From contig NZ_AP023054.1 in the NCBI RefSeq assembly GCF_019703835.1, positions 3,285,580 through 3,349,579 of the forward strand: DNA of 64,000 bases. Reading direction: 5' to 3'. Under the pieces are notes generated by a model. The model saw nothing but the letters and a program-made list of their open reading frames with translations. It was not told the origin of the DNA and ran no database searches. Of the stretch, positions 35,138 to 48,415 are shown one piece after another; positions within the stretch are counted from its first letter, which is position 1, and each line of letters begins with the position of its first letter. A program made the position numbers and the translations under genes. Source of the stretch: Thaumasiovibrio subtropicus (GTDB lineage: Bacteria; Pseudomonadota; Gammaproteobacteria; Enterobacterales; Vibrionaceae).

Positions 35138-35767
35138 TTACCAGAAGGTATCACGCATCTTAGCACGATGAATAATGTTCTCTGGCATGCGGCGCTCTAA
35201 ATCTCGTCGCAATTGAGCAATACGTTGGTAGGCGGCATCATTGGCCGTTACCGAGTTGTATAACCAGCGGTAAGCGTCTTCATAGTCCAACGGACTACCA
35301 AAGTCATTCAAAAGCAGCTCAGCGAGTTGAATACGCGCAGGTAAATTCCCTAACGCCGCAGCTTCGCGAAGGTAAGGTATTGCGCGTTCACCATCTTGCT
35401 GGACTAAGGTGCCTTTGGCGTAGTAACGCCCGAGCTGTTCCAACGCTGCTGGTAACCCTTGTCTCGCAGCTTGGTTAATATAAAACACCCCGAGTTCAAC
35501 ATCACGCTCTACACAGACTCCCCATGCCAGCATGTCACCATAGAGAAACTGAAACGCTGGATATTCGACCACACGAGCGCGGGCTTCTATATCTTGCACC
35601 AACTGACATTCATCCTGCTCTACCTGACGCAGGTGCTGATTGGTTTCAAACCAGCGGATCAGTTGCGTCTCCGAGTAGACCTCCACAGCACCTTCGTGCT
35701 CATCGGCGGCTACTGTCGGCAGCAAGCTTGCTATCAATGTAGTGAGTAAGGCTAAACGTCGCTTCAT
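35138..35767 (-). CDS. motX: Sodium-type polar flagellar motor protein MotX
   Basis: 209 residues with a signal peptide (ending near VAADE) and Sel1-like repeats (AARQGLPAALEQLGRYYAKG, AAALGNLPARIQLAELLL), plus the CQLVQDIEARARVVEYPAFQFLYGD block and the FW end seen in Vibrio MotX. It forms the periplasmic T ring with MotY around the Na+-driven stator of the polar flagellum. Its place between purA and rnr is the Vibrio arrangement. Confidence 0.9.
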   Translation of the reverse strand: MKRRLALLTTLIASLLPTVAADEHEGAVEVYSETQLIRWFETNQHLRQVEQDECQLVQDIEARARVVEYPAFQFLYGDMLAWGVCVERDVELGVFYINQAARQGLPAALEQLGRYYAKGTLVQQDGERAIPYLREAAALGNLPARIQLAELLLNDFGSPLDYEDAYRWLYNSVTANDAAYQRIAQLRRDLERRMPENIIHRAKMRDTFW

Positions 35768-35863
35768 AATACTTCTCAGGTTGAACCATTATGTCTATCG
35801 GCGCGGTGTCAGATTCCTTTAGTAATTATTGGCGCAATGGGGTCAATATTTTGGCATCCAGAT

Positions 35864-35894
35864 CAAAAAAGCCAGCACGAAGCTGGCTCTTTTT
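35864..35894 (-). terminator. Terminator of purA
   Basis: A stem GCCAGC / GCTGGC, with short loop ACGAA, flanked by A6 and T5, just downstream of the purA stop. Confidence 0.82.
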
Positions 35895-35895
35895 A

Positions 35896-37245
<1,350 letters not shown>

Positions 37246-37341
37246 CTAGCAGTTTCAAGCGCCGCTTGCAGTCACTTTTTAACCATACGTCCATTTTTTT
37301 GCAAGGGTAATGTCATGAAAGCAGTAGAGAGCATTTTACAT

Positions 37342-37527
37342 TCAACCAATAATGGTATAGACAATCACGAGTCCAGCTACGACTAAGCAACCGCCAACTC
37401 GACGTAACTGATTGTTATCAAAACGACTAATCTCAGCCATCATGGCTCGCCAACCTCTTGGCGCAAGCATTGGCCCCAAGCCCTCTAAAATGAGTACTAG
37501 CCCTATCGCTATCCAAAATGCCTTCAT
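37342..37527 (-). CDS. DUF2065 small inner-membrane protein (YjeT-like)
   Basis: 61 residues with two membrane helices (FWIAIGLVLILEGLGPML and VGGCLVVAGLVIVYTIIG) and the conserved LEGLGPMLAPRGWR turn. It sits between hflC and purA, as yjeT does in E. coli. Function unknown. Confidence 0.88.
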   Translation of the reverse strand: MKAFWIAIGLVLILEGLGPMLAPRGWRAMMAEISRFDNNQLRRVGGCLVVAGLVIVYTIIG

Positions 37528-37602
37528 TCCACTTTCCTACCCTAGCCCTATCCGAGTCGATTTCTCCCCAATAAGGCCACCTTAACATGAAGAAATAGAC
37601 AT

Positions 37603-37632
37603 AAAAAAAGCAAGGCAGGCGCCTTGCTTTTT
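37603..37632 (-). terminator. Terminator of the hfl operon
   Basis: A stem AAAAAGCAAGGC / GCCTTGCTTTTT around a 4-base loop, just after the hflC stop. Confidence 0.85.
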
Positions 37633-37649
37633 AAGTCTTGTAACAAATG

Positions 37650-38543
37650 TTACTCAGCGGCTTTACCACCCAGAGGATCCTTCATGAAACGGAAGAATTC
37701 ACTGTTTGGATCGAGCACCATAACATCATTTTTGCTGCTGAAGCTCGCTTCATAAGCACTCAATGAGCGGAGGAATGCAAAGAACTCAGCATCTTTGTTG
37801 AAAGCGTCCGCATAAACACGTGCCACTTCGGCATCAGCTTCACCGCGTTTGGTCAAGGCTTCACGCTCTGCTTCTGCCAATGTTATCGCAACTTCTAGTT
37901 CAGCCTGCGCTCGCAGTACTTCAGCTTTCTCACGACCTTGTGAACGGTGACGACGCGCCACAGCTTCACGCTCAGCACGCATACGCTGGTAGATAGACTC
38001 TGAGATTTCATCCGGTAAGTTGATCTTCTTGATTCGAACATCAACCACAGTGATACCTAAGTCCTCTGAGCTACGCTGCGCCGATACCAACACGGCATCC
38101 ATGACTTGGTCACGCTTTTCAGACACTAACTCTTGAATCGTCTTACTACCGATCTGGTTACGCAAACCATCCGCAACACGACGCTGTAGTAGCGCTTCTG
38201 CCGTTAAGATGTTACCGCCACCCGTTGCCAAGTAGAACTTACCAAAATCGGTAATACGCCACTTAACGAAAGAGTCGATAATAACGTCTTTTTTCTCTGA
38301 CGTGACGAAGCGATCCGCAGAGCCATCCATCGTTTGTAGACGCGCATCAAGCTTATGTACCGTATCAAAAATAGGCAGCTTAAAATGCAAGCCCGGACCA
38401 CGTATTTTCGCAGTACCTGCGCCATCATCCAAGATTCGACCAAAACGGACCACGATTCCACGTTCAGCCTGATCAACCACGTACATCGAGCTTAACAATA
38501 CACCCACTAGGAAAATCGTAAGCGGTAATAGTAACTTACGCAT
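37650..38543 (-). CDS. hflC: FtsH modulator HflC
   Basis: 297 residues: an N-terminal membrane anchor (LLLPLTIFLVGVLLSSMYV), then an SPFH/prohibitin domain (ERGIVVRFGRI, PGLHFKLPIFD). With HflK it surrounds the FtsH protease in the inner membrane and tunes its activity. It lies 2 bp after hflK. Confidence 0.95.
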   Translation of the reverse strand: MRKLLLPLTIFLVGVLLSSMYVVDQAERGIVVRFGRILDDGAGTAKIRGPGLHFKLPIFDTVHKLDARLQTMDGSADRFVTSEKKDVIIDSFVKWRITDFGKFYLATGGGNILTAEALLQRRVADGLRNQIGSKTIQELVSEKRDQVMDAVLVSAQRSSEDLGITVVDVRIKKINLPDEISESIYQRMRAEREAVARRHRSQGREKAEVLRAQAELEVAITLAEAEREALTKRGEADAEVARVYADAFNKDAEFFAFLRSLSAYEASFSSKNDVMVLDPNSEFFRFMKDPLGGKAAE

Positions 38544-38545
38544 GC

Positions 38546-39712
38546 TTAGAACCTCCCTTGACGCGTTGAAGTACGGCCTTCATTGACCGCGGGTAACACT
38601 GGCTTCTGCTCAAGCTCAATGCCATGTGTGCTAGATGGTGCGACCGGATTTGCGGGTGCTGATGCGTCACCGCTATTCATCAATCGATCCAACGGTAAAT
38701 ACATGATATTGCCACTCGACTCAGCATCAATCAGCACTTTGCTGGTATTGCCAAACACGCGCTCCATCGTCTCTAGGTAAAGACGACTACGCGTCACTTC
38801 TGGTGAGGCTTTAAACTCAGGCAACAGCTGCTCAAAACGCGCCACATCACCCAATGCTTGATTAGTGGTGGTTTCGTAATAGCCCTGCGCTTCTTTCTTT
38901 ATACGCTCAGCGCGACCTTGCGCTTTCGGCAACACATCATTGGTATACGCTTCTGCTTCACGTACGTAACGTTCTTCATCCTCACGCGCTTTAATCGCAT
39001 CGTCAAACGCGTCGTTCACTTGTTGTGGCGGACGTGCTGACTGGAAGTTAACATCAACAACCAGAAGACCAAGGTCATAACGTTCAATAATGCGATTGAT
39101 CATTTCTTGGGTTCGATCCCGCACTTCCTGACGACCGGTGGTCAAGATGTCATCCATCTTGCCGTCACCAATCACTGCTCGCAGCGCTGCATCTGTCGCT
39201 TGGCGTAAGCTATCGTCCGCATTCGTCACGTTAAACAGGTATTTTTGCGGTTCAACAATACGATATTGAACATCCATATCGACGTTCACGACATTCTCGT
39301 CACGGGTCAGCATTAAACCAGAACCTCGCAATGAGCGAATCGCTTGTACGTTAATTGGCACGACTTCATCAACAAAACGTGGCCGCCAGTTCAGGCCAGG
39401 ACCAACCGTTTTGTAATATTCACCAAAACGCTTCACTACACCTTGTTCGGCTTCGCCGACTGTATAGAAACCCGTTGCACCCCAAACAATCGCGGCCACA
39501 GCCAGAACGACAGCACCGAGTCCGCCAGTCCCGCCTCCGCTATTGCCAGAAGATCCTTTGTTATTCCCTAAAACACCACCCAGTTTCTGGCTCAGCTTGT
39601 TAAAGACTTCATCCAGATCAGGTGGTCCTTGATCACGGCCACCACGATTTTTGTTCCCCCAAGGGTCCTTATCGTTGTTTCCGCCGTTATTACCAGGCTC
39701 ATTCCACGCCAT
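38546..39712 (-). CDS. hflK: FtsH modulator HflK
   Basis: 388 residues. A Gly/Asn-rich cytoplasmic N-terminus (MAWNEPGNNGGNNDKDPWGN) precedes one membrane helix (about residues 68-86), then an SPFH domain (AEQGVVKRFGEYYKTVGPGL, VDVNFQSARPPQQV) and a coiled-coil C-terminal part. Partner of HflC in the same operon. Confidence 0.95.
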   Translation of the reverse strand: MAWNEPGNNGGNNDKDPWGNKNRGGRDQGPPDLDEVFNKLSQKLGGVLGNNKGSSGNSGGGTGGLGAVVLAVAAIVWGATGFYTVGEAEQGVVKRFGEYYKTVGPGLNWRPRFVDEVVPINVQAIRSLRGSGLMLTRDENVVNVDMDVQYRIVEPQKYLFNVTNADDSLRQATDAALRAVIGDGKMDDILTTGRQEVRDRTQEMINRIIERYDLGLLVVDVNFQSARPPQQVNDAFDDAIKAREDEERYVREAEAYTNDVLPKAQGRAERIKKEAQGYYETTTNQALGDVARFEQLLPEFKASPEVTRSRLYLETMERVFGNTSKVLIDAESSGNIMYLPLDRLMNSGDASAPANPVAPSSTHGIELEQKPVLPAVNEGRTSTRQGRF

Positions 39713-39767
39713 TAGATAACTCCATCAATATGATATGACGACAGTTTTTTTATACTCTAGCAGTCCA

Positions 39768-41057
39768 TCACGAGACGATAAAGCCTTCGATCAAACTACT
39801 TTCCCTTTTTTGTAACCGCTGCCAATCGGTTTGTTGCATACGAACATCGATGACCAATGTGCCATCAGGCTCATATTCTTCCTTCAAAATACAGTCAAGC
39901 TGGCAAAAGTGACTGCGCAAGCGTCCTGCATATTGAGGCGGTAATGCAAGGCGGTGTTCCACCATGGTTTCCGCCAATAGCTCCTGCAGTGCTTGGAACA
40001 GAAGATCGATACCCAACCCATCGCGGGCAGATACCCACACTTTTACCGGCACTCCTTCATCATTACGTTCAATGAAGGGCTCGCGATTTTCCATATTGTC
40101 AATTTTGTTCATCACTAACAAAGATGGAATGTCGCTAGCGTCAATTTCTTCTAGCACAATGTTAACTGCATCAATGTTATCGCGAAAACGATCATCGCTT
40201 GCATCAACAACGTGTAATTGAAGCGTCGCTTCCTGTGTCTCTTGCAGCGTGGCTTTAAACGCAGCAACAAGATCGTGGGGAAGATGACGAATAAAACCAA
40301 CGGTATCGGCCAAAATTGCAGGGCCAACGTCCGCGACTTCAATACGCCTTAATGTCGGATCCAACGTCGCAAACAGCTGATCAGCAGCATAAACGCCAGA
40401 TTCTGTAATTCGGTTGAATAAAGTGGATTTTCCCGCATTGGTATAACCAACTAAGGAAAGAGTAGGAATTTCCGCCCGTTGCCTTGCTCGACGTCCTTGC
40501 TCACGCTGCTTTGCGACTTTCTCCAAACGGCGGAGAATCGTTTTAATACGATCGCGCAGCAATCGTCGGTCAGTTTCAAGTTGCGTTTCACCGGGACCAC
40601 GAAGACCTATCCCGCCTTTTTGACGTTCTAAGTGCGTCCAGCCTCGGATTAATCGGGTAGAAATATGACGTAATTGGGCCAGTTCTACTTGCAGTTTACC
40701 TTCGTGCGTTCTGGCACGTTGGGCAAAAATATCGAGGATCAAACCCGTACGGTCTAACACGCGACATTTACACAAGCTTTCCAAATTACGTTCTTGTGCT
40801 GGTGACAGCGCATGATTGAAGATGATGATATCAGCACCTTCAGCCATCACTGCTTGGGCTATTTCTTGTGCTTTGCCTTCCCCAACGAAGTATTTAGGAT
40901 GCGGAGACTGTCGGCTACCAGTGATCACTTGTAGCGTATTTACCCCCGCAGAAGACACCAGCATTTCACATTCACTGAGATCTTCCCACTCCTCTTCTTG
41001 ATTGAAGTTGATATGGACAAGAATAGCCTGTTCACCGGCTTCATAACGGTCAAACAA
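39768..41057 (-). CDS. hflX: Ribosome-rescue GTPase HflX
   Basis: 429 residues: an N-terminal HflX domain (SPHPKYFVGEGKAQE) followed by a GTPase with G1 GYTNAGKST, G3 DTVGFIRHLP and G4 NKID. It splits stalled ribosomes under heat stress. It lies between hfq and hflK in the conserved cluster. Confidence 0.95.
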   Translation of the reverse strand: MFDRYEAGEQAILVHINFNQEEEWEDLSECEMLVSSAGVNTLQVITGSRQSPHPKYFVGEGKAQEIAQAVMAEGADIIIFNHALSPAQERNLESLCKCRVLDRTGLILDIFAQRARTHEGKLQVELAQLRHISTRLIRGWTHLERQKGGIGLRGPGETQLETDRRLLRDRIKTILRRLEKVAKQREQGRRARQRAEIPTLSLVGYTNAGKSTLFNRITESGVYAADQLFATLDPTLRRIEVADVGPAILADTVGFIRHLPHDLVAAFKATLQETQEATLQLHVVDASDDRFRDNIDAVNIVLEEIDASDIPSLLVMNKIDNMENREPFIERNDEGVPVKVWVSARDGLGIDLLFQALQELLAETMVEHRLALPPQYAGRLRSHFCQLDCILKEEYEPDGTLVIDVRMQQTDWQRLQKRESSLIEGFIVS

Positions 41058-41082
41058 GCATTAACTCCTTCGAAGACACTAA

Positions 41083-41400
<318 letters not shown>

Positions 41401-41433
41401 TTAAAATACGCAAACAATTGATAGTATACACCT

Positions 41434-42375
41434 TTACTTACTGTCACAACCCATTGCGTCGATCACAGTCTGTAAAGCCAAATCAGGCTGATTGCTATCA
41501 AGCCAAGTTAACGATTCCCAACTACGTAACCACGTAATTTGACGTTTCGCCAATTGGCGAGTGGCACAAACACCCCGATAAATAGCCTCATCAAAAGAGG
41601 CATTCCCCGCCAGATAATCCCACATCTGTCGGTAACCTACACAACGGATCGATGGCAGATCAGGGTGTAAATCACCGCGATCATAGAGCTGCTTTACCTC
41701 TTGCTCAAATCCTGCTGACACCATGTTTTCAAACCGTTTTTCAATACGCTGATGTAAAACGGCTCTGTCCTCTGGTGCAATTGCAAATTGATGCACGCGA
41801 TAAGGCAGTGCTTCACCTTTCTGCTGTGTTAAGTCTGTTAAAGTGTTACCCGAAATACGAAAAACTTCCAATGCGCGCGACAATCGTTGTGGATCATTTG
41901 GATGGATCCGCTTTGCCGACACAGGGTCAATAGAGGCCAATTCGTCATGTAGATGCTGCCAGCCTTTTTGCTGAGCCTCAAGTTCTATTTCTGAACGAAT
42001 CGCCGGGTCTGCCGCGGGTAACGGCGACAAACCTTCCAAAAGTGCTTTGTAATACAGCATAGTGCCACCGACAAGCAGTGGGATCTTTCCATCATCAACG
42101 ATGGATGCCATCTCACGTAATGCGTCTCGTCGGAAGTCAGCAGCAGAATAGCTCTCTGCTGGATCCAATATATCGATCAATCGGTGCGGCGCTAATGCCA
42201 ACTCTTCTTGTGTTGGCTTTGCCGTACCAATATCCATTCCCTTATAAATCAGAGCGGAATCCACACTGATAATTTCTACAGGCAAAGTTTGACGTAATCT
42301 TATCGCCAAGTCCGTCTTGCCAGATGCAGTCGGCCCCATCAAAAACAGTGCCGTCGGTAATTGCTTACTACTCAT
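41434..42375 (-). CDS. miaA: tRNA dimethylallyltransferase MiaA
   Basis: 313 residues. The P-loop [11 protein letters not shown] and [17 protein letters not shown], with ALEVFRISG and the DMAPP transferase core, are all typical. It isoprenylates A37 of tRNAs reading UNN codons. Its start overlaps the mutL stop by one base. Confidence 0.96.
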   Translation of the reverse strand: MSSKQLPTALFLMGPTASGKTDLAIRLRQTLPVEIISVDSALIYKGMDIGTAKPTQEELALAPHRLIDILDPAESYSAADFRRDALREMASIVDDGKIPLLVGGTMLYYKALLEGLSPLPAADPAIRSEIELEAQQKGWQHLHDELASIDPVSAKRIHPNDPQRLSRALEVFRISGNTLTDLTQQKGEALPYRVHQFAIAPEDRAVLHQRIEKRFENMVSAGFEQEVKQLYDRGDLHPDLPSIRCVGYRQMWDYLAGNASFDEAIYRGVCATRQLAKRQITWLRSWESLTWLDSNQPDLALQTVIDAMGCDSK

Positions 42376-44363
42376 TATTCAAATGCTTTCTTGGCTGCGG
42401 ACAGGTCAATGGCTTGCAGCAGGAATGGAAGATACCGCTTAAGCCTATGTTGCCACAGCTGTTCAACTTCAGTCACTAAGGCGATTGCTTGAGACAGACT
42501 ATAGGGTTCTGTGTGACCCAGCAATGCTTTTGCAACATTATCTAGCAAACTTTCTGTCAAGCTTTCAGGGGTATCGACAAAAAGTTGTAGCAGTTTAGGT
42601 ATAAATACCTGCAAATTCTGCTGCCGCATTGGTTGCGGCACGCCCATCACCATCAGCTGTTTGTGACCTTTAGGTTGTAAGATCACTCCTAGCTGTTGCA
42701 GTACTGGCTGGGCGCGTTTCGTCACCTCCAGCATCGCGTCGTCAACCGGTAACGCCAATGGTATTAACAATGGCTGAGGCTTCAAGCTTTCACCATCATG
42801 ACACGCGAGTTGGCCACGCACTTGCAAGAAGGTTAACCGTTCCAGTGATGCAAGGAATAACGCGCCTTGATGTTCAACCACCAAATAGCGTCCATCTATT
42901 ACACTGATTGCTTTGCCTATCTCATCCCCCAGCACCCCCTCGGTCAGGGTCGTATCCGCTGGCGCATCATAAGACATCTTTTTTTCTGATGCTGACTGAG
43001 TAAACTCCGGCACCGAGCTTGGAGATGTCACTGTCTCGGAGACTGGGGGTGATGCTTGTGGCAATGCCTCACTGCTTGGCGTCATGAGCGCCTGATAAGC
43101 ACGGCTTGCTTGTGGAGAGGGGGATGACGAACCATATCGGCCTTGCTGTCCCGAATCTCGAACTTGACTCGATGATTGGCGACTAAACTGTTCGCGCCAC
43201 GCCTGCTCTGGCGCTTGTTGCGGATAACTGGTCGTCGTCGCGATTGCATCCCGATAAACCTCTGAGGCTCGATTTTCCTCAGGCTTTCTTGAGGTTTCGG
43301 TTGTCGCGGGTGCCGATGTTGATGACGCTACCACCGACTCACGCTGAGCAGGTACTGCAAGATCTTGCCCTTGGTTTAGCGCATCGAACACTGTCTGATA
43401 AATAAAGTCATGTACGAGTCGCGCCTGATGAAAGCGAACCTCATGTTTGGCTGGATGAACGTTGACATCCACTTGGTGAGGATCAACTTCAATGTAAAGC
43501 ACAAACGCCGCATACTGTTCAGCTGCTAGGCGGCCTTCATAGCCTTGGCGGATCGCATGATTAATCAGTTTGTCTTTCATCATACGGCCATTCACATAGC
43601 AGTATTGGATGTCATTCTGCGCGCGCGCGCCTTCCGGCGCACAAATCCACCCTTTTAATGTTAAATCACCGTGCTCAAGTTCAACCGTTAGCGCATGCTG
43701 CAAGAAAGGGCTGCCGCACACTGCGGCTAATCGACGTTCCAATTGTGCATCTGTGTTCGCTGGACGGTATTGGCGAATAACTTTACCGTTATGCCGCACA
43801 ATAATAGTCGTATCAAACCGGCTCAATGCTATTCGCTTCAGTAGCTCATCAATATGGCCAAACTCGGTTTTATCCGTTCGGAGAAACTTACGGCGCGCAG
43901 GTGTATTGAAGAAAAGATCATGCACTTCAACGGTCGTACCGACGGGATGCGCAGCTGGCTTGAGCTGCACTTCCATATTTCGGCCTTCTGCATAGGCCAT
44001 CCATGCTTCTTGCTGTTCGGCAGTACGTGACGTTAAGGTAAGTCGCGCCACAGAGCTAATACTCGCTAACGCTTCCCCCCGAAAACCCAAACTATCGATG
44101 GCTTCTAAATCATCTAGCGTACTGATCTTTGACGTGGCATGACGACTCAGCGCCAAACCCAGTTCATCTTTGCGAATACCCGAGCCATTGTCGCGAATTC
44201 GAATAAGACGGCTACCGCCTTTATCAATATCAACTTCAATGCGGTTTGCGCCCGCATCAAGGCTATTTTCGACCAACTCTTTAACCACCGAAGCGGGTCT
44301 TTCGACCACCTCTCCGGCGGCGATTTGGTTAGCCAATCTGGCGGGTAAGATCTGAATAGGCAT
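42375..44363 (-). CDS. mutL: DNA mismatch repair protein MutL
   Basis: 662 residues: a GHKL ATPase N-terminal domain ([39 protein letters not shown]), a long disordered Pro/Ser/Gln-rich linker, and a C-terminal dimerisation domain without an endonuclease DQHAxxER motif, as in E. coli. It links MutS to MutH and UvrD. Confidence 0.96.
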   Translation of the reverse strand: MPIQILPARLANQIAAGEVVERPASVVKELVENSLDAGANRIEVDIDKGGSRLIRIRDNGSGIRKDELGLALSRHATSKISTLDDLEAIDSLGFRGEALASISSVARLTLTSRTAEQQEAWMAYAEGRNMEVQLKPAAHPVGTTVEVHDLFFNTPARRKFLRTDKTEFGHIDELLKRIALSRFDTTIIVRHNGKVIRQYRPANTDAQLERRLAAVCGSPFLQHALTVELEHGDLTLKGWICAPEGARAQNDIQYCYVNGRMMKDKLINHAIRQGYEGRLAAEQYAAFVLYIEVDPHQVDVNVHPAKHEVRFHQARLVHDFIYQTVFDALNQGQDLAVPAQRESVVASSTSAPATTETSRKPEENRASEVYRDAIATTTSYPQQAPEQAWREQFSRQSSSQVRDSGQQGRYGSSSPSPQASRAYQALMTPSSEALPQASPPVSETVTSPSSVPEFTQSASEKKMSYDAPADTTLTEGVLGDEIGKAISVIDGRYLVVEHQGALFLASLERLTFLQVRGQLACHDGESLKPQPLLIPLALPVDDAMLEVTKRAQPVLQQLGVILQPKGHKQLMVMGVPQPMRQQNLQVFIPKLLQLFVDTPESLTESLLDNVAKALLGHTEPYSLSQAIALVTEVEQLWQHRLKRYLPFLLQAIDLSAAKKAFE

Positions 44364-44391
44364 TTCAACTACTTGATATCTAAATTAAAAT

Positions 44392-46440
44392 TTAAGAGCT
44401 CGGAATTTGGAGCACTTGACCAATGGTAATGCGATCAGAGCTTAACGAGTTTGCATCTCGAATACTTTTTACCGACACGCCATACTGCGAAGCAATTTTA
44501 CTTAAGAAATCTCCTCGCTGAACAGTATGAGCGATGGGCTGTGACACGGCGACAGCAATCTTTAACTTCTGCCCCACCAGCAACTTGTCACTTTTTAAGT
44601 TATTTTGCACTCGAATACTCTGCGAGCTCACGCCATGCTGTTCAGCAATCTTTCCGAGATAATCACCACGCTTGACTGTATAAGTAATCAATTGACTACG
44701 CTGAGTTTGCGTGCTGCTACCTCCGACAATCTTCAGCTTTTGTCCGACAAGCAGCTGATCACTTTTCAAATTATTCTGGCTTCGAATAGCACTCACACTG
44801 ACGCCATATTGCTCAGCAATCTTGCCCAAATAGTCACCACGGGCGACCGTATGGGTCACCACTTCAGATCTCGGCGTGCTATTGCCGCCCACACCACGAG
44901 TGGCTCCCTCGATAGTCAGCTTTTGACCGACAGCGAGGTTATCGCTACGTAATTGGTTGGTATCGCGAATACTCTGCACGGTCACACTGTACTGCTGTGC
45001 AATTTTACCCAAGAACTCACCACTTTTAACTACGTGCGTAACAGTTTGTCCTTGCGAAACGGGTTGAGCCGAAGGCGAAGGCGCACGAGTATCCGGGATC
45101 GTTAATACCTGCCCCACTCTCACTGTGGTTGATTTGAGTTTGTTTCTGTCCTGAATCGCTTTCACTGTTGTGCCATACTGTCGTGCAATTTTTCCTAATG
45201 AATCACCAGAAATTACCGTGTGCTTGATACCTCTGCGACGTGCCGCCCATAACGTTCCATCCGGCGGACTTACGTCAAAGTAATCTTCGACACCGGCGAG
45301 AATAGCATTCACAAGTTTATCCTGATGAGTGCGATTAAACAGCAATTGCTCTTCCGTTGGGTTAGTAATAAACCCTGTTTCGACCAACAGTGACGGGATA
45401 TCTGGCGATTTAAGCACAGCCAAACTCGCGTGTTCTGGCTTCTTTTTATGCAGCGTGGTCACCTTGCTAAGCTCTCGCAATACCCGCGTCGCAACATCGT
45501 ACCCTTCGCGTTGAGAGTGACTAAACTGCAAGTCCAACACTGCCATGCTGAGGTACTGATCATCTTGGCTTCCTGAGAGCACATCACCACCTCCGAGCAA
45601 CTCAGACTGCTTCTCATGCTGCTCTAGCCAACGACCAATTTCGGTATTTGCTCGGCGCGTGTTCAATACCCATACCGATGCCCCGCGAGGTTGCGGCTTG
45701 TGGAAGCCATCAGCATGGACGGAAATCAGTAGGTGAGCTTTATTTCGTCTCGCAATCTCCGTGCGCGCATTGAGGTTGACATAGTAATCACCATCTCGAG
45801 TCAGGATGGCTCTCATCCCTTCAATGGCGTTGATCTTTCGTGCCAATTTTCGAGAGACCGTCAGGTTAATATCTTTCTCAAATCGCCCTGTAGGGCCAAT
45901 AGAACCCGGGTCTTCGCCACCATGACCGGGGTCAATCGCAATAATAATGTCCTCGGTACCATAGGGTGTAGAGACATTTGTCGGCGAGGCCGGTTTAGGC
46001 GTATCAACAACTTGCGCAGGTTTAGTTTTATGCGGTAAATCGAGCACCAAGCGATGGCCGTAAGTGCCATCTGGTGTTGGGGCCAAAACAAAAATATTGG
46101 GTTTGGTTAAATCGTTAAGTTCAAAGACAAGTCGGTATGTCGATGGTTCCGGTGGCGTGCTCTTGCGGATACGCGTCAACACCTCACTACGCTCAACATT
46201 GACCGGTAGTGGAGCGTTGAGATTAGTTTGTTTCAAATCGACCACTAAACGATTCGGTTCAGTCAGGGTAAAAAAACTGTAATCAGGTTTTCCACTCATG
46301 TCGACCACTACCCGGGTTTTATCCGGTGCTGGCCACGTTCGAATTCCGTTTAATTGATTACTCCATGCCTGATTCGCAAACAGACACAAAAATCCGGCAA
46401 CCCAAAGCCACCGGATCAGAAAACCTAATCGTTTCAACAC
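44392..46440 (-). CDS. amiB: N-acetylmuramoyl-L-alanine amidase AmiB with five LysM domains
   Basis: 682 residues: signal peptide, N-terminal AMIN domain ([19 protein letters not shown]), zinc amidase_3 domain ([24 protein letters not shown]-like [16 protein letters not shown]), then five tandem LysM domains (approximate starts at residues 410, 468, 533, 593 and 638). It cleaves septal peptidoglycan during cell separation under EnvC control. Five LysM repeats are more than the one or two usual in close relatives. Confidence 0.93.
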   Translation of the reverse strand: MLKRLGFLIRWLWVAGFLCLFANQAWSNQLNGIRTWPAPDKTRVVVDMSGKPDYSFFTLTEPNRLVVDLKQTNLNAPLPVNVERSEVLTRIRKSTPPEPSTYRLVFELNDLTKPNIFVLAPTPDGTYGHRLVLDLPHKTKPAQVVDTPKPASPTNVSTPYGTEDIIIAIDPGHGGEDPGSIGPTGRFEKDINLTVSRKLARKINAIEGMRAILTRDGDYYVNLNARTEIARRNKAHLLISVHADGFHKPQPRGASVWVLNTRRANTEIGRWLEQHEKQSELLGGGDVLSGSQDDQYLSMAVLDLQFSHSQREGYDVATRVLRELSKVTTLHKKKPEHASLAVLKSPDIPSLLVETGFITNPTEEQLLFNRTHQDKLVNAILAGVEDYFDVSPPDGTLWAARRRGIKHTVISGDSLGKIARQYGTTVKAIQDRNKLKSTTVRVGQVLTIPDTRAPSPSAQPVSQGQTVTHVVKSGEFLGKIAQQYSVTVQSIRDTNQLRSDNLAVGQKLTIEGATRGVGGNSTPRSEVVTHTVARGDYLGKIAEQYGVSVSAIRSQNNLKSDQLLVGQKLKIVGGSSTQTQRSQLITYTVKRGDYLGKIAEQHGVSSQSIRVQNNLKSDKLLVGQKLKIAVAVSQPIAHTVQRGDFLSKIASQYGVSVKSIRDANSLSSDRITIGQVLQIPSS

Positions 46441-46904
46441 AACTCCAATCGTTGAATCAAGCGCGTGCCATACTCCGTATTCGCACGTATCGTTACATTG
46501 CGCTGCTCTCCTTCGTAGCGAATCTCGATATCAAGATCCGGCGGAGGCAACAATCCTTCACCTTTTTCAGGCCATTCGACAATACAAATTGCATCAGCAG
46601 TAAAGTAATCACGAATTCCCATGAATTCCAACTCTTCTGGATCCGCAAGTCGATACAGATCAAAGTGATAGACTTGCCATGGTGCCAAAGCATAAGGTTC
46701 CACAAGTGTATAAGTCGGACTCTTTACGTTTCCGGTATGGCCAAGAGCACGAATGAAGCCTCGACTAAACGTCGTTTTTCCTGCCCCTAAGTCACCATGT
46801 AAATAAAGGGTTGTCTGGGTACTGCATGCACTTGCTAGCTGATGGCCTAAGTTAACGGTTGCCGCTTCATCTACAAGCTTGGCTTCAAATACTGTTTGCG
46901 TCAT
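46434..46904 (-). CDS. tsaE: tRNA threonylcarbamoyladenosine biosynthesis ATPase TsaE
   Basis: 156 residues with the Walker [16 protein letters not shown] and the [12 protein letters not shown] block characteristic of TsaE. It drives t6A37 formation together with TsaB/TsaD. It overlaps nnr by 20 bp upstream and amiB by 7 bp downstream. Confidence 0.95.
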   Translation of the reverse strand: MTQTVFEAKLVDEAATVNLGHQLASACSTQTTLYLHGDLGAGKTTFSRGFIRALGHTGNVKSPTYTLVEPYALAPWQVYHFDLYRLADPEELEFMGIRDYFTADAICIVEWPEKGEGLLPPPDLDIEIRYEGEQRNVTIRANTEYGTRLIQRLELC

Positions 46905-48399
46905 GTCTGTCTGGATTCACTAATTGTCTAATGTATGGAAACAAATCACTGGCCAACATGCCTCGCTCTCCCGCTTGGCTGCTTAAGTCTGCCGCCTGGC
47001 TATGAAGCCAAGTACCGCATACACCCGCTTGAGAAAGGGAAAGCCCTTGAGCGACCAGTGCTCCGAGTATACCAGAGAGAACATCCCCCATCCCACCACT
47101 CGCCATACCGGGATTGCCCGCTGAGACCAACCAACACTGATGCCCATCGTAAATGAGACTACCAGCGCCTTTTAGCACGACAACACCGCCATATTTTTGC
47201 TGAATATGAACAACAGCATCAAATCGATCACGTTCTACATCTGCGACACTGCACCCTAATAGACGCGCCGCTTCCCCAGGGTGTGGGGTCAGCAAGCGAT
47301 TAGGATTATAGTCCGGTGACAGGGCTAATAAGTTCAATCCATCGGCATCGAGAATTGTGTTTTTTTGTTCACTTTGTAAGTGGAAGGTCAGCGCCTTACT
47401 CCAGTCACTTTGTCCAAGGCCCGGACCGATTAACAGCACATCCGCCCATTCACACTGTCCCGCCGCAATATGGGCTTTATCTTGCCAGCCTTGGACCATT
47501 AACTCAGGTCTCGCTGCTAACAGTGGCGTCAGGTGTTCAGGTCGGGTCAATACCGAGACCAGCCCTGCCCCTGTGCGCAAGGCCGCTTCACTCGCTAAAC
47601 GAATCGCGCCGCCCATACCGTGATCGCCACCGACACATAGTAAGCGACCATGATCCCCCTTATGCGCGGTTTTCTTTCGCGGCAACAAATAGGGCTCTAC
47701 ATCCATCGGCATGACACGCAAACAATCAGGCGTCACGGATGCCGTAAACTCCGCCTCAATCCCTAGGCCCGAATAGTGCAAGCTACCGGTATAATCCGCG
47801 GCTTTGCCCGTCATCAAACCACGCTTAACACCAATAAAGGTGATGGTCAGATCCGCTTTAACCGCGGTTGTCGCAACATGCCCGTTATCTGCATGCAAAC
47901 CAGAAGGCACATCAAGACTGATCACTTGCGCAGCACTATGATTAATCGCAGCGATAACATCCGTCACTTCTTGACGCATCTCCCCCTTTAATCCGGTTCC
48001 GAGTAATGCATCAATCACACACTCGAATTGATCAGCAACAGTCGCGTCTTGGCGAGTGATCATGCCTCCACTCTCCAACCAGCCCTCTCGGGCACGTTGG
48101 CAATCTGGCGCGAGCTTACTCTCATCGCCAACATGCCACACAGTCACTTCCAACCCAGCTGACCTTGCGAGACGAGCAAACACATAACCATCGCCACCAT
48201 TGTTACCAGAACCGCAACAGACCAATAAGCACTTAACCTCGGGCAACTGCTCTCGTAACAGCACAAAGGCTGCTTCACCAGCACGCTCCATCAAGGTATA
48301 AAGTTCAATATCTCGCTGCTTAGCAATTCGGCGTTCTCCCTGCTTAACCTGATCGGCGCGATAGAGAGAATGTGGTAAACTTAACGACACTTTTGTCAT
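46885..48399 (-). CDS. nnr: Bifunctional NAD(P)HX epimerase / dehydratase
   Basis: 504 residues: an N-terminal YjeF epimerase domain ([20 protein letters not shown]) and a C-terminal ADP/ATP-dependent dehydratase ([48 protein letters not shown]). It repairs hydrated nicotinamide cofactors. The ATG at 48399 ([10 protein letters not shown]) is chosen; a longer frame to 48429 would cross the queG start. Confidence 0.95.
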   Translation of the reverse strand: MTKVSLSLPHSLYRADQVKQGERRIAKQRDIELYTLMERAGEAAFVLLREQLPEVKCLLVCCGSGNNGGDGYVFARLARSAGLEVTVWHVGDESKLAPDCQRAREGWLESGGMITRQDATVADQFECVIDALLGTGLKGEMRQEVTDVIAAINHSAAQVISLDVPSGLHADNGHVATTAVKADLTITFIGVKRGLMTGKAADYTGSLHYSGLGIEAEFTASVTPDCLRVMPMDVEPYLLPRKKTAHKGDHGRLLCVGGDHGMGGAIRLASEAALRTGAGLVSVLTRPEHLTPLLAARPELMVQGWQDKAHIAAGQCEWADVLLIGPGLGQSDWSKALTFHLQSEQKNTILDADGLNLLALSPDYNPNRLLTPHPGEAARLLGCSVADVERDRFDAVVHIQQKYGGVVVLKGAGSLIYDGHQCWLVSAGNPGMASGGMGDVLSGILGALVAQGLSLSQAGVCGTWLHSQAADLSSQAGERGMLASDLFPYIRQLVNPDRHDANSI

Positions 48400-48415
48400 T
48401 TCTGTATTCCTTACC

